This document shows positions 34,303 to 44,700 of a DNA stretch of 64,000 bases, piece by piece (the stretch's first letter is position 1; each line of letters starts with the position of its first letter). The notes beneath the pieces are model-generated. The model saw only the letters and a list, made by a program, of their open reading frames with translations, had not been told where the DNA came from and did not search any database. The translations under genes were made by a program, and so were the position numbers. Where the stretch lies: contig CAKPLY010000001.1 in NCBI GenBank assembly GCA_934167825.1, positions 135,369 through 199,368 on the forward strand. Reading direction: 5' to 3'. The stretch is from an uncultured Bacilli bacterium. GTDB taxonomy: Bacteria; Bacillota_I; Bacilli_A; RF39; UBA660.

Positions 34303-34530
34303 GTATCAGTATCTAATAATTTATCAATACTATACATATTAAAGCCATAATCTAACATACTTGTTGTTTCACTATTTCTTATTTGTGGTGTTGGTTCATT
34401 CATTACTACTGTAATTAGACGCATATTGTCTTTTTCTGCGGTTGAATTTAAGCAGTAACCTGCTTCTTTGGTAAAGCCAGTTTTTAATCCATCAACACTA
34501 GAATAGAACTTTACTAGTTTATTTGTATTC
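34303..34530 (-). pseudogene. Internal fragment of a second dacF copy
   Basis: This 228-bp stretch is a close copy (about 90% identical by eye) of dacF bases 36733-36961 in the same orientation. It encodes only the piece from about SSVDGLKTGF to YSIDKLLDTD, without a start or the SxxK active-site region. It ends abruptly 20 bp before the ABC-F terminator. It indicates duplication and insertion around the ABC-F gene. Confidence 0.88.
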
Positions 34531-34551
34531 GTTTAATTTTAAATAAATACC

Positions 34552-34580
34552 AAAAAATACAATAATTAGATTACTGTATT
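34552..34580 (-). terminator. Intrinsic terminator of the ABC-F gene
   Basis: Minus-strand stem AATACAGTAAT/ATTATTGTATT with loop CTA, then a T run. Confidence 0.82.
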
Positions 34581-34621
34581 TTATCTTTTTTTACCTTTTG
34601 ATGTGATTGATTCTTCTTTAA

Positions 34622-36244
34622 TTAATTCTTTTGATTTTTTTCTATATAATAATCATAATTTCCTACATATGACACTGTTTTTCCATTCTCAAGTTCAACA
34701 ATTCTTTCTGCTAATTTATTTACAAAATATCTATCATGAGAAACGAATAAAATTGTTCCTTTAAAGTCAGTTAATGCCGCTTCTAATGTTTCTCTTGTAT
34801 CAATATCAATATGATTTGTTGGCTCATCTAGTATTAAGAAATTTATATCTTTTTGTATAAGTTCTGCAAGTATTAATCTGACTTTTTCGCCACCAGATAA
34901 TTTATTAATTTGTTTAAAGACATTTTCTCCATTAAAGAAAAACTTTGCCAAGGTAGCCCTTAATTGTGTTTCACTACCATTAAACTTTTTTCTAAATTCC
35001 TCTAACACAGTAATGTTTTCGTCATCAAACTTTATATGCTGTGATAAATAGCCAATTTTTACATTGCTTCCTAATTCTACTATACCTAAAGTTGGCTCTA
35101 GTTCTCCCAAAATTATTTTTATTAATGTTGTTTTTCCACTTCCGTTTGTACCGATTAAACATACTTTTTCACCATAATTAATTTCCAAATTGGCATCTTC
35201 TAGTACAATATTATCACCAAACATCATAGAGACATCTTTGACACTTATAACACGTTTTCCAGATCTACCATTTTGTTGAAAATTTAAAGGCAGTATTTTT
35301 TTTTGCATTTCTGGTTTGTCAATTAATTCCATTCTCTCAAGTCTTTTTTCAAGATTGGCTGCTGCTTTAAAGAACTTTTCATTACTAGATCTATTACCCC
35401 AATCTTTATATCTTTTAATAGCATCTTTCATTGCTTGAATTTGTTTTTGCTGAGTTTTATAATCTTGAAATTCAGCCATAAGTTCCCTTTCTTGTTCTTT
35501 TACAAAATAAGAGTAATTTCCGTGATATAAACTACACTTACCATTTTCTAATAAAGCAATTTTATTTACTACTTTGTCTAAAAAATATCTATCGTGTGAA
35601 TTAATAACAACTGTTCCTTTATATCTCTTTAAAAAATCTTCTAACCACTCTATTGTTTTAATATCTAAATGATTCGTTGGTTCATCTAACAATAATATCT
35701 CTGGTTGCTCTAGTAATAATTTTGCAAAATGAACCATAGTTCGTTGACCGCCACTTAAAGATTCAAACTTTTGATTTCTCATTTCGTCAGTAATATTAAA
35801 AGCCATACATATTTTTGATAAATTGTGTTCTATGTCATATCCGCCTTGGCTCATAAAAATATCTTGTAATTTTCCATATCTGTTTATTGTTTTTTGGATA
35901 TTACCATTTTCTTTAGCCATTTCTTTTTCTAGTTTATTCATTTCTTTTTGAATTTCTTGTAAATTAGAAAAGGCAGTCATTAATATATCGTTTACAATCA
36001 TGGAAGAATTATATTTTGGAGGAATTTGTTGTAAAAAGCCGATTCTACTTCCTTTTCTTATACTTATTATACCAGAATCAAGTTGTTCTTCTTTTGTAAT
36101 TATTTTGAATAAAGTTGTTTTACCTGCGCCATTTTTACCAACAATTGCAATTCTATCATTTGAATTTACTTCAAGACTAAATCCATCAAGAACGTTTTTA
36201 AAGCCATAATTCTTTTTTATATCATTTAAAGCAATCTCTACCAT
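34622..36244 (-). CDS. ABC-F family ATP-binding protein (ribosome-associated)
   Basis: A 540-residue protein with two ABC ATPase domains and no membrane segments: Walker A GKNGAGKTT (near residue 37) and GTNGSGKTT (near residue 365), signatures LSGGQR and LSGGEK, and Walker B LLLDEPTNHLD and LILDEPTNHID. The charged linker (residues ~250-320) is the P-site tRNA-interaction motif of ABC-F factors. Members are either translation factors or antibiotic-resistance proteins acting by ribosome protection. Its length and isolated setting beside a broken dacF fragment and acetyltransferases suggest an acquired cassette, but the resistance class is not determinable. Start ATG 36244, own promoter and terminator. 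Confidence 0.88.
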   Translation of the reverse strand: MVEIALNDIKKNYGFKNVLDGFSLEVNSNDRIAIVGKNGAGKTTLFKIITKEEQLDSGIISIRKGSRIGFLQQIPPKYNSSMIVNDILMTAFSNLQEIQKEMNKLEKEMAKENGNIQKTINRYGKLQDIFMSQGGYDIEHNLSKICMAFNITDEMRNQKFESLSGGQRTMVHFAKLLLEQPEILLLDEPTNHLDIKTIEWLEDFLKRYKGTVVINSHDRYFLDKVVNKIALLENGKCSLYHGNYSYFVKEQERELMAEFQDYKTQQKQIQAMKDAIKRYKDWGNRSSNEKFFKAAANLEKRLERMELIDKPEMQKKILPLNFQQNGRSGKRVISVKDVSMMFGDNIVLEDANLEINYGEKVCLIGTNGSGKTTLIKIILGELEPTLGIVELGSNVKIGYLSQHIKFDDENITVLEEFRKKFNGSETQLRATLAKFFFNGENVFKQINKLSGGEKVRLILAELIQKDINFLILDEPTNHIDIDTRETLEAALTDFKGTILFVSHDRYFVNKLAERIVELENGKTVSYVGNYDYYIEKNQKN

Positions 36245-36264
36245 ATCTATCTCCTCTTAGTGTT

Positions 36265-36293
36265 ATTGTACAATATTATTAATTCTTTTTCAA
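36265..36293 (-). promoter_or_regulatory. Promoter of the ABC-F gene
   Basis: Minus-strand -35 TTGAAA (36288-36293) and -10 TACAAT (36265-36270) with a 17-bp spacer, 21 bp before the start codon. The short leader leaves no room for a leader-peptide attenuator. Confidence 0.75.
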
Positions 36294-36411
36294 GAAAATA
36301 AGACTATACTTTATTTAAAATGAGATAAATTTTTAAGTTTTAAACTTTTTTATAGTTATATATTTCTTATACAAATTTCTTTTTTAAAATATTTTACTTT
36401 TTATAGTAAAT

Positions 36412-36438
36412 AAAAATACCTAGAATAATCTAAGTATT
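36412..36438 (-). terminator. Intrinsic terminator of dacF
   Basis: Minus-strand stem AATACTTAGA/TCTAGGTATT followed by TTTATTT, just after the stop codon. Confidence 0.78.
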
Positions 36439-37627
36439 AAAAGCCCCTCATTAAATTTTTAAAGTTTCTATAATAGATAGTTAAGATACTTGCTTTATCT
36501 ATGTCATATTTAACTGTTGCGGGTATTTCGTTTATTATGTTACCTTCTTCATATACTTTAATAGTTCCTACAATATCTCCTTTTTTTACTGGGGCTTTAA
36601 TTTTATTTAGTTCTAAATCGTATGTTACATTTCTTTTGTCACTAGTTTTACTGTTTAATATTTTTACTTCTTCGGTAGGTACTATTTCTGCATCAAGCGT
36701 TTTTCCTAAATCTACTTTTACTTTATCTAGTGGTGTATCAGTATCAAGTAATTTATCAATACTATACATATTAAAGCCATAATCTAACATACTTGTTGTT
36801 TCACTATTTCTTATTTGTGGTGTTGGTTCGTTCATTACTACTGTAATTAGTCGCATATTGTCTTTTTCTGCAGTTGAAGTTAAGCAATATCCTGCTTCTT
36901 TGGTAAATCCTGTCTTTAATCCATCAACACTAGAATAGAACCTTACTAGTTTATTTGTATTTACTAACCAAAATGGACTAGAGGTATCTTTTCTTAGGTA
37001 ATCTTCATATGTTCTAGTATACTCTAGTATTTTTTTATGTCTAACTAATTCTTTTGCAATTAAGGACATGTCATATGCTGTAGAATAGTGATTTTCGGCA
37101 TCTAATCCTGTTGCATTTTTGAAGTTAGTATTTTTACATCCTAGAGATACTGCTTTATCATTCATTAGTTTTACAAATGATTCTTCAGTTCCTGCGATAC
37201 GTTCTGCTAAGGCTACTGTGGCATCGTTTGCACTACCTATTGCTATACCTTTTAGCATATCATTTACAGACATCTTTTCTCCTACTTTTAGAAATATTTG
37301 ACTCCCCCCCATAGATGAAGCATATGCTGAAGTTGTTACTTCTTCTTCAAGAGTGATATTACCTTTTTCTAATGCTTCCATAATTAGTAACATACTCATC
37401 ATCTTTGTCATAGATGCTGGAGGGCGTTTTTCGTTTTCATTTTTCTTAAAAATTACTTCACCAGTAGAAGATTCAATCATAATTGCAGAAGTGGCATTTT
37501 TAGCAAGGTCTAGTGATGTTGTCGTATCAAGTTCTTTATCTACTCTTTCTGTTACACTTGCATATACAAGATTTTTAAAAAAACACATATTTATTAGAAG
37601 AAGTAAGATAATTAAAATTTTTTTCAT
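36437..37627 (-). CDS. dacF: D-alanyl-D-alanine carboxypeptidase (S11), DacF/DacB type
   Basis: A penicillin-binding protein that removes the terminal D-Ala of peptidoglycan pentapeptides. The 396 residues start with a signal peptide (to about residue 23). The active-site motifs are all present: PPASMTKM (SxxK), GSANDATVA (SxN) and GLKTGFT (KTG). A C-terminal PBP5_C beta domain follows. The length is that of DacF/DacB, which act in spore cortex modification in Bacillus; the sporulation context makes this plausible. A 7-G run occurs inside the coding region (37304-37310) within MGGS. A 228-bp piece of a second copy lies 2 kb downstream. Start ATG 37627. Confidence 0.92.
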   Translation of the reverse strand: MKKILIILLLLINMCFFKNLVYASVTERVDKELDTTTSLDLAKNATSAIMIESSTGEVIFKKNENEKRPPASMTKMMSMLLIMEALEKGNITLEEEVTTSAYASSMGGSQIFLKVGEKMSVNDMLKGIAIGSANDATVALAERIAGTEESFVKLMNDKAVSLGCKNTNFKNATGLDAENHYSTAYDMSLIAKELVRHKKILEYTRTYEDYLRKDTSSPFWLVNTNKLVRFYSSVDGLKTGFTKEAGYCLTSTAEKDNMRLITVVMNEPTPQIRNSETTSMLDYGFNMYSIDKLLDTDTPLDKVKVDLGKTLDAEIVPTEEVKILNSKTSDKRNVTYDLELNKIKAPVKKGDIVGTIKVYEEGNIINEIPATVKYDIDKASILTIYYRNFKNLMRGF

Positions 37628-37708
37628 TATTTATCACCTAATAAAATATATGTCTTTTTTCTTGTTTTAATTATAATTTAATACATTTAATTATATTTTT
37701 ACTCTGTT

Positions 37709-38605
37709 TTAGATAGTTTCTTTATCTATATCTATTAGTTCATAGTCAAGTGAACCAAAGTCTAGTTTTTTTGTCTTTTCAAAAATGTATGTGCCGTTTT
37801 GTCTTTCTATTCTTTCAATTAAATGTTTGCTTCCTTCATCAGCAGAATTATATACTAAATCTATACATGCTTTATCTATTGCAACAGGGTCAGTACTTGC
37901 AAGAATACCAATGTCTTTCATACATGGATCTTCTGCTTTTGCACAACAATCACAATCTACTGACATATTTGCCATTACGTTAATATATGCTGTGTTATTA
38001 CAAAAGTATTTTACTACACTACTTGCAGCATCAGCCATGGATGCTAAAAAGTCATTTTGAGGTGCAATATTATCCCATAATACATTGGGGTCTTTTGTTT
38101 TTCCTGCAGAATGAATCCAAGCTTTTCCTCTACTTGATGCTAAACCTATTGAAAGTTGTTTTATTGCTCCACCAAACCCTCCCATTGGGTGACCTTTAAA
38201 GTGAGAAAGCACTAACATTGAATCATAATTTTTAGTATTGTGTCCTATATAATTTTCTTTTAAAATATTACCATTTTCTATTTTAAGTACAATATCATCA
38301 TCTACTTCATCAAGTAAATCTACATTGAAATACTTGGTCCATCCATGGTCGTTTAACAATTTTTTATGTTTTTCTGTTTCGTTTCTACTTCCTTGGTAAG
38401 CAGTATTGCATTCTACTACTGTAGCTTTTACATAATTTATTATGTCTTTAAAGTATTCGGGATGTAAAAAATTTTGATTACCACTTTCTCCAGAATGGAC
38501 TTTTACCATTACGTTTCCTTTTAATTCAATACCTAAATGTTTATAGATATTTACTAAAGATTCACTGCTTAGATTTTTTGTAAAATATACTTTTGCTTTT
38601 TCCAT
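37709..38605 (-). CDS. DUF362 domain protein
   Basis: A 298-residue protein of the DUF362 family, whose members often carry or accompany iron-sulfur centres. Seen here: the N-terminal VYFTKNLSSESL, GGFGGAIKQLSIG near residue 140 and the Cys cluster VDCDCCAKAEDPC near residue 215, which could bind an Fe-S cluster or metal. No ferredoxin domain is fused. Function unproven; some relatives are annotated as 4Fe-4S proteins. Start ATG 38605 after ATGGAGGTAA. It lies between trpS and dacF in the same direction. Confidence 0.8.
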   Translation of the reverse strand: MEKAKVYFTKNLSSESLVNIYKHLGIELKGNVMVKVHSGESGNQNFLHPEYFKDIINYVKATVVECNTAYQGSRNETEKHKKLLNDHGWTKYFNVDLLDEVDDDIVLKIENGNILKENYIGHNTKNYDSMLVLSHFKGHPMGGFGGAIKQLSIGLASSRGKAWIHSAGKTKDPNVLWDNIAPQNDFLASMADAASSVVKYFCNNTAYINVMANMSVDCDCCAKAEDPCMKDIGILASTDPVAIDKACIDLVYNSADEGSKHLIERIERQNGTYIFEKTKKLDFGSLDYELIDIDKETI

Positions 38606-38670
38606 ATTATTACCTCCATAATTATTATACCAAATATTTAGATAAAAAAAGAAAATTATTAAAATATTTA

Positions 38671-39762
38671 TTAATCTTCTTTGTTATTTATGTATTCTTC
38701 TTTATATGATGAATTAGCAAAATAGTTTATACCTATAGCATTTTTTACTTCATTTAATACTTTGTTTGTATGTTCAATACTTTTTTTAGTACCTTTTTCT
38801 AGTATGTCATAAAGATATTCTTTATTTTTTTCATAGTATTCTCTTCTTGTTCTTATAGGTTCAAGAGTTTCTTGCATTACATTATTTAAGAATTTCTTTA
38901 CTACCATGTCTCCTAAGCCACCACGTTCATAGTGTGCTTTTAACTCATCAAGATTTTTATATTCAGGTAAGTACTTTTTAAAATGTTCTTCATTAGAAAA
39001 TGCCTCAAGATAGATAAATACTGGATTATCTTTAGTGTTTCCTTTGTCTTCTACTCTTATGTGGTTAGGGTCAGTATACATTCCCATTATTTTTTTCTTT
39101 ATCGTTTCACTACTGTCTTTTAAGTAAATACAATTACCTAATGATTTACTCATTTTAGCATTTCCATCTGTTCCTGGCAATCTTAAACATCTTTCATTAC
39201 TTGGCAAGATTGCTTCGGGTAAGACTAAAACATTAGTGTTATAAATTCTATTAAAAGAATTTACTATTTCTCTTGTTTGTTCTATCATTGGTAGTTGGTC
39301 TTCTCCTACAGGAACATATTTTGCTTGGAATGCTGTTATGTCTGCTGCTTGACTAATTGGGTAAGTAAAGAAGCCTACTGGTAAGTTCTTTTCAAATCCT
39401 CTTAATTTTATTTCATTTTTTATTGTAGGGTTTCTTTGAAGACGTGATACTGTAACTAAGTTAGAGTATAGCATAGGAAGTTCATATAATGCTGGTATTT
39501 CACTTTGTACTAGAAATGTTGTTTTTTCAGGATCTAGTCCTACTGCTAAATAATCTAGCATTACTTCCATTATGTTATCTTTTATTTTTTTAGGGTTATC
39601 ATAGTTATCTGTTAAGGCTTGTAAGTCGGCAATCATAACAAATTGTTCATATTCATTAGTATTTTGTAGTTCGACACGTTTTTTTAATGACCCTACATAA
39701 TGTCCTACGTGTAATGATCCTGTAGGTCTATCTCCAGTTAATATTATTTTTTTATTTTCCAT
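38671..39762 (-). CDS. trpS: Tryptophanyl-tRNA synthetase
   Basis: Charges tRNA-Trp with tryptophan; class Ic synthetase, dimeric and cytoplasmic. The 363-residue protein has the nucleotide-binding TGDRPTGSLHVGHY (HIGH-type, residues 9-22) and KMSKSLGN (KMSKS loop, near residue 205). Length is normal to slightly long because of a C-terminal extension. Start ATG 39762 behind AAGGAAGTG. No T-box or trp operon signals precede it; a tRNA-Arg gene is immediately upstream in the same orientation. Confidence 0.96.
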   Translation of the reverse strand: MENKKIILTGDRPTGSLHVGHYVGSLKKRVELQNTNEYEQFVMIADLQALTDNYDNPKKIKDNIMEVMLDYLAVGLDPEKTTFLVQSEIPALYELPMLYSNLVTVSRLQRNPTIKNEIKLRGFEKNLPVGFFTYPISQAADITAFQAKYVPVGEDQLPMIEQTREIVNSFNRIYNTNVLVLPEAILPSNERCLRLPGTDGNAKMSKSLGNCIYLKDSSETIKKKIMGMYTDPNHIRVEDKGNTKDNPVFIYLEAFSNEEHFKKYLPEYKNLDELKAHYERGGLGDMVVKKFLNNVMQETLEPIRTRREYYEKNKEYLYDILEKGTKKSIEHTNKVLNEVKNAIGINYFANSSYKEEYINNKED

Positions 39763-39796
39763 AAGTTACACTTCCTTATTTGTTTCTTTATAAAAA

Positions 39797-39873
39797 TGGC
39801 GTCCCCGATTGGATTTGAACCAACGACCTACCCCTTAGGAGGGGGTTGCTCTATCCAGCTGAGCTACGAGGAC
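39797..39873 (-). tRNA. tRNA-Arg (anticodon CCT)
   Basis: Minus strand: acceptor stem GTCCTCG/CGGGGAC with encoded CCA, D arm AGCTCAGCTGGATAGAGC, anticodon stem CCCC/GGGG with loop CTCCTAA, so the anticodon is CCT (reads AGG), and T arm GTTCAAATC. It is the same isoacceptor family as the tRNA at 51957. Confidence 0.97.
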
Positions 39874-39967
39874 ACTAAAAAAACTTCAATATAATTATAT
39901 CATAAAATATGTTATTTGTATGTATATTTGTTTATTTTTTAGAATTTTTAGAAATTAAAAAGAGAGA

Positions 39968-40480
39968 TTAAAATAATCCTCCCATAAAAATCAAGGTAAA
40001 TATTATTAAATCTTGATATCTAACTACAAATTTTGTTTTATAGTTTGTACTTAGTTCATAGATTGCTACTAGTTTATCTACCATAGATACTATCCAACTT
40101 TCCATATATTTTGGTACTCTATTTACATTAAGTGGAAACATATGAGTATAGATAATATCTTTTTCTCTATCACTTAGATTAAATAAACTGTTTGCGTTTT
40201 CTAAAGAGTATTTTGAGTGTGCAAATAAGCAGTCTACTCTATCTTTTTTTGTTTTATTTTCTACTAGGAAGAAATCATGTAATAGTCCTGCTCGTGCAGT
40301 TTCTTCATAGTTTAATTTTAATGTTTTTGATATGATGTATGAATAGTAAGATACTCTACATGAATGAGTTAATCTTGTTGTACCATGATGTGCAAAGTTA
40401 TCTATTTTTTTAAATTCATCATTGTCAATTATATCTTCGATTAAGTTATAATATACTTTATCAGTATAATTATTATTCAT
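39968..40480 (-). CDS. HD-domain phosphohydrolase-like protein
   Basis: A 170-residue protein with HD-superfamily metal residues: FAHHGTTRLTHSCRV near residue 27, then GLLHDFFL (HD motif near residue 65), and YTHMFPL later. The family hydrolyses phosphomonoesters or nucleotides; the substrate is unknown. Start ATG 40480 behind AGAGGTG. It sits alone between a hypothetical gene and the tRNA. Confidence 0.8.
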   Translation of the reverse strand: MNNNYTDKVYYNLIEDIIDNDEFKKIDNFAHHGTTRLTHSCRVSYYSYIISKTLKLNYEETARAGLLHDFFLVENKTKKDRVDCLFAHSKYSLENANSLFNLSDREKDIIYTHMFPLNVNRVPKYMESWIVSMVDKLVAIYELSTNYKTKFVVRYQDLIIFTLIFMGGLF

Positions 40481-40543
40481 TAATTTACACCTCTATTACT
40501 ATTATAATATATTTAAAATTAACGAATTAATCATTGACAAAGT

Positions 40544-40963
40544 TTATTTTCCTAACATATTTAGCAAATTAATTTTAAACATATCTTTTTCAGCATGTGA
40601 TTTTGATACCATAACACCTTTGTATGTACTTAATTCTTTTTGGTGTCCTTCATCTAGTATGTCTTGTGGTGTAATTGTATCTAACATTACTATTTTTTGT
40701 TTTTCGTATACAGTATAATGTAATACCATATCACCATGAACTTTAGCAAACATTGCATCTGTAGGTAATTTTAATTCATATTTTGTAATAAATTCTTTTC
40801 CGTCTTTTGATACTATTGTACCTAGGAAATTACCTTCTCTAAACATTGGATAATATTTAAATGCAAGTCTTTTGTATGCAAGCATATTATATTTTTTTAC
40901 AGATCTTTCTTTTTTCCTAAATTCATTCTCATTTAAATACTCTATTACGTAAGTATTTTTCAT
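40544..40963 (-). CDS. Hypothetical protein
   Basis: A 139-residue soluble protein without a motif that I recognise. It is basic at the front (FRKKERSVKKYN) and has mixed alpha/beta character. Start ATG 40963 follows a very strong GGGGGGAA ribosome binding site, and a near-consensus promoter lies upstream, so it is probably well expressed. No homologue comes to mind. Confidence 0.72.
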   Translation of the reverse strand: MKNTYVIEYLNENEFRKKERSVKKYNMLAYKRLAFKYYPMFREGNFLGTIVSKDGKEFITKYELKLPTDAMFAKVHGDMVLHYTVYEKQKIVMLDTITPQDILDEGHQKELSTYKGVMVSKSHAEKDMFKINLLNMLGK

Positions 40964-41006
40964 AATTGCATTCCCCCCAACTTATTTTCAACCAAAATGC
41001 TTAAGT

Positions 41007-41035
41007 ATTATACCATATTTTTAAGATGTTGTCAA
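41007..41035 (-). promoter_or_regulatory. Near-consensus SigA promoter of the 40.5-41.0 kb hypothetical gene
   Basis: Minus-strand TTGACA (41030-41035) and TATAAT (41007-41012) with a 17-bp spacer; both hexamers are perfect. Confidence 0.85.
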
Positions 41036-41111
41036 CTGAATTTGGAGAGGATTTTTTGTTAACGTGGGAGTGATTTTTGCTTTTTAAAATGTATTTTTGT
41101 TACGTTTGCCT

Positions 41112-41651
41112 TTATAAAGATATTTTATTTACAATGTTATCATATATGTCATAGATAGTTATTTCTTTGTTACTATACACTGCGTATGTAGGGTTATTTT
41201 TTTCTCTGGGAAGAGATATAGAACCTACACAAATATATGTGGTGTCTTTTTCTTTTTTGATATATGGTATGTGTTTATGGGCGTGTACTAATATTCCTTT
41301 GTAGTTAAAGTTATTCTTTTCATAGTTATAGATGTCTCCATGAGTTATATAGATATCTAGATTATCAATGTTTATAAGAGACAAAGTATCTAGTATAGGA
41401 AAATCACTTACTTTAATGTCTACTGATGAATCACAATTACCTTTCATGCATATTAATTTATCTTTATGTTTATTTAGAAAGTCTATAACATTCTTGCTAT
41501 TTACATCATACTTTTTATCTGGGGTTGGACCTTGGTAATATAAGTCTCCTAGAGATACTAATTTATCTATATGTTCTTCCTCTATTTTTCTTTCTATAAC
41601 ATTTAAATTGGTATCTATACCGTGGATGTCCCCAAAAAATAATATCTTCAT
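41112..41651 (-). CDS. YfcE/MJ0936-type metallophosphoesterase
   Basis: A 179-residue calcineurin-like phosphodiesterase. Metal-ligand motifs run in order: GDIHG (residues 7-11), GDLYYQ near residue 35, GNCD near residue 72, and the His cluster ITHGD and LVHAHKH. The last differs from the usual GHTH but keeps two His. The family includes YfcE, a broad phosphodiesterase. Start ATG 41651 after TTGGAGGTAA. Adjacent to ileS without an obvious functional link. Confidence 0.88.
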   Translation of the reverse strand: MKILFFGDIHGIDTNLNVIERKIEEEHIDKLVSLGDLYYQGPTPDKKYDVNSKNVIDFLNKHKDKLICMKGNCDSSVDIKVSDFPILDTLSLINIDNLDIYITHGDIYNYEKNNFNYKGILVHAHKHIPYIKKEKDTTYICVGSISLPREKNNPTYAVYSNKEITIYDIYDNIVNKISL

Positions 41652-41750
41652 AATTATTTACCTCCAATATATTAATTATACTATAAATTGTGTTGTTTTT
41701 GAAAAAATATATAAAATATTATTAAAAAACAATTTATTTGTATAGATTAT

Positions 41751-41781
41751 AAAAAAAGACAAAGGATTAACCTTTATCTTT
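41751..41781 (-). terminator. Intrinsic terminator of ileS
   Basis: Minus-strand stem AAAGATAAAGG/CCTTTGTCTTT followed by TTTT. Confidence 0.85.
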
Positions 41782-41785
41782 ATAA

Positions 41786-44700
41786 TTATAATCTTTCTAC
41801 TTGTAATTTAACTTTATGGTCATTTATATCAAACTCTTCAGTTAGATTACTACTTTTAATAAATTCTTTAGATAGTGTTTCATTTTTTATGAATTCTAAG
41901 TTATTATTTAATGATAGTTCTACTTCACTATCTGCATCATAATATACTTTAATTCTATCTACTACATTAAAATCACTAGTTTTTCTTAGTTGTTGTATTT
42001 TAGATATTAATTCTCTTGCGATACCTTCTTCGATTAAGTTAGTATCTAGTTTAGTATCTAGAATTATAAATTCATTATTTATTGTACCTACATTAAATCC
42101 TTCTTTAGAACTAATCCTTATATCTACCATAGATAAGTCTATAGTATATGACTCACCTTCGATAGTTATAGAAATAGTTTCACTCTTTTGTAGTTTATTT
42201 ATGTCACTTACTGATAGTTTACTTAAGATATCTGCGAATTTATTTATGTTTTTACCAAATATCTTACCTACTACTTTGAAGTTTGGTTTAACTAAGTAAT
42301 TCATATAATCATTTAAGTTACTTACATATTTTACTTCTTTTACATTTAGTTCTTCTTTGATTAGGTCTTCTAAATCGTTTAGTATATCTTTATTTTTTAT
42401 ATCTAGTAGGGCTTCACTTAATGGTTGACGAACCTTTATTTTCACGTCTTCTCTTACATATCTTCCACTTGATATTAAGTCTCTTACTAAATCCATTTTA
42501 TGTTCTATTTCTTCATTTATATATGATTCATCGTATTTAGGGAAGTCGCTTGTATGAACTGAATATTCATTAGTTAGTTTAGTATATATTTCTTCAGAGA
42601 TGAATGGTACTATTGGAGCAATTATTTTAGATAATCCTACTAATACATCATATGTTGTTTTATATACTGCTTTTTTAGAGTTATCTAACTCGCTACCCCA
42701 GAACCTTTTTCTATTTCTTCTTATATACCAGTTAGATAAATCTTCACTTACAAAGAATGTTATACTTTTTACTACTTTGTTTAAATCATATTCTTCATAT
42801 CCTTTTGTTACTTCTTTTAATAAACTATTATATTTAGATAGTAACCATTTATCTATAAGTTCTAGATCATTATATGATACACTACATTTATCTATATCTA
42901 TTTCATCAGTATTTGCATATAGTGCGAAGAAGTTATACGTGTTCTTAAGTGGGTTAAAGAATTTTGAGTATACTTCTTTTAAACCTTCTTCATCAAATTT
43001 AAGTGGTGTCCATACCGGTGATACATAAGGTAAGTACCATCTTACTGTGTCTGCACCATATTTTTTAATTATTGTAAATGGCTCAATTGCATTACCTTTT
43101 GATTTATGCATCTTTTGACCATTTTTATCTAGTAATAGTTCGTTTACTAAGACATTTTTATATGGAGAGCATCCTTTTACAAAGGCACTTATTACAAGTA
43201 GTGAGTAGAACCATCCTCTTGTTTGGTCTATTCCTTCGCATATAAAGTCTGCTGGAAATTGTGAGTTGAATAATTCTTGATTTTCAAATGGATAATGATA
43301 TTGTGCAAAAGGCATTGCTCCAGAGTCAAACCAACAATCTATTACATCTTTTACACGATTCATTGTATTTCCACATTTAGGACATTTGATATGGATATCA
43401 TCTACGTATGGTCTATGAAGGTCTATGTCATCATTTATTTTTTCTATAGCAAGACTCTTTAATTCTTCTCTAGAACCTACCATGATATCATGTCCACATG
43501 AACATCTCCATAAAGGAAGTGGTGTTCCCCAATAACGATTTCTTGATATTGCCCAGTCATTCATTGTCTCTAACCAGTTACCAAATCTTTTTTCTCCAAC
43601 ATAAGATGGATACCAATTTACTTTGTTATTGCTTTCTATGATTGTATCTTTTATTTTTGTAACTTCAAGATAGAATGATGGTTTTGAATAGTATATTAAT
43701 GGACTTTTACATCTCCAACAATGTGGATAGTTGTGTACTATTTTTTGTTTCTTGAACAGTTTATCATTTGCTTTTAGGTATTTAATTACTTCTAAGTCTG
43801 CATCAAATACAAGCATTCCTTTCCATCTACCACAAGTGTATTTTCCATCGTCTCCTACAGGGTTTACATATGGTAAGTTATATTTTTTACCAACGTTTGC
43901 ATCATCTTGACCAAATGCTGGAGCAATATGTACTACTCCTGTTCCATCTTCCATAGTAACGTAAGTGTCTGTTGTTACAAAGAATGCTTTTTTATCTACA
44001 GTAATATCTGGGATTAATTGTTCATATTCTGTGTATTCTAAGTCGCTTCCTTTATATGTTTCTAGAACTTTATAGTCTTCTCCTAGAACTTTAGTAGCAA
44101 GACTTTCTGCTAAAATGAATTTATATCCCATGCTTTCTACTTTTATGTATGTTTCATTTGGGTTTACACATAGAGCAACATTCGCAATTAATGTCCATGG
44201 TGTTGTTGTCCATACTAGGAAGTAGGCATCTTCATCTTTTTTCTTAAAAGGTACAATTACTGTATCTACACTTACTTCTTTATAACCTTGTGCTACTTCG
44301 TGAGATGCTAAACCTGTTCCACATCTTGGACAGTATGGTAGTATTTTACTTCCTTCATAGAATAATCCTTCATCAAAGAATTTCTTTAATATCCACCACT
44401 CTGTTTCAATATAGTTGTTGTCATAAGTAATGTATTTGTTTTCCATATCTATAAATTGTCCCATTTTATTTGTTAAATCACAAAATGCTTTTTCGTTTTC
44501 CCAAACTGCTTTTTTACATTCGGCATTAAACTCTTTTATACCATATTTTTCGATGTCGTCTTTTTTAGTAAATCCAAGTTTTTTTTCTACTTGTACTTCG
44601 ACAGGAAGGCCGTGTGTGTCCCATCCTATTTTTCTTAGTACTTTGTATCCTTGCATTGTTTTGTATTTGCAGAAGCTGTCTTTTAGGAATTTTGCAACCA

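Noticed and set aside
37304..37310. G7 run inside dacF as a phase-variable site
   Set aside because: Only seven G, in a conserved Met-Gly-Gly-Ser stretch of the gene; too short to be a convincing contingency tract.
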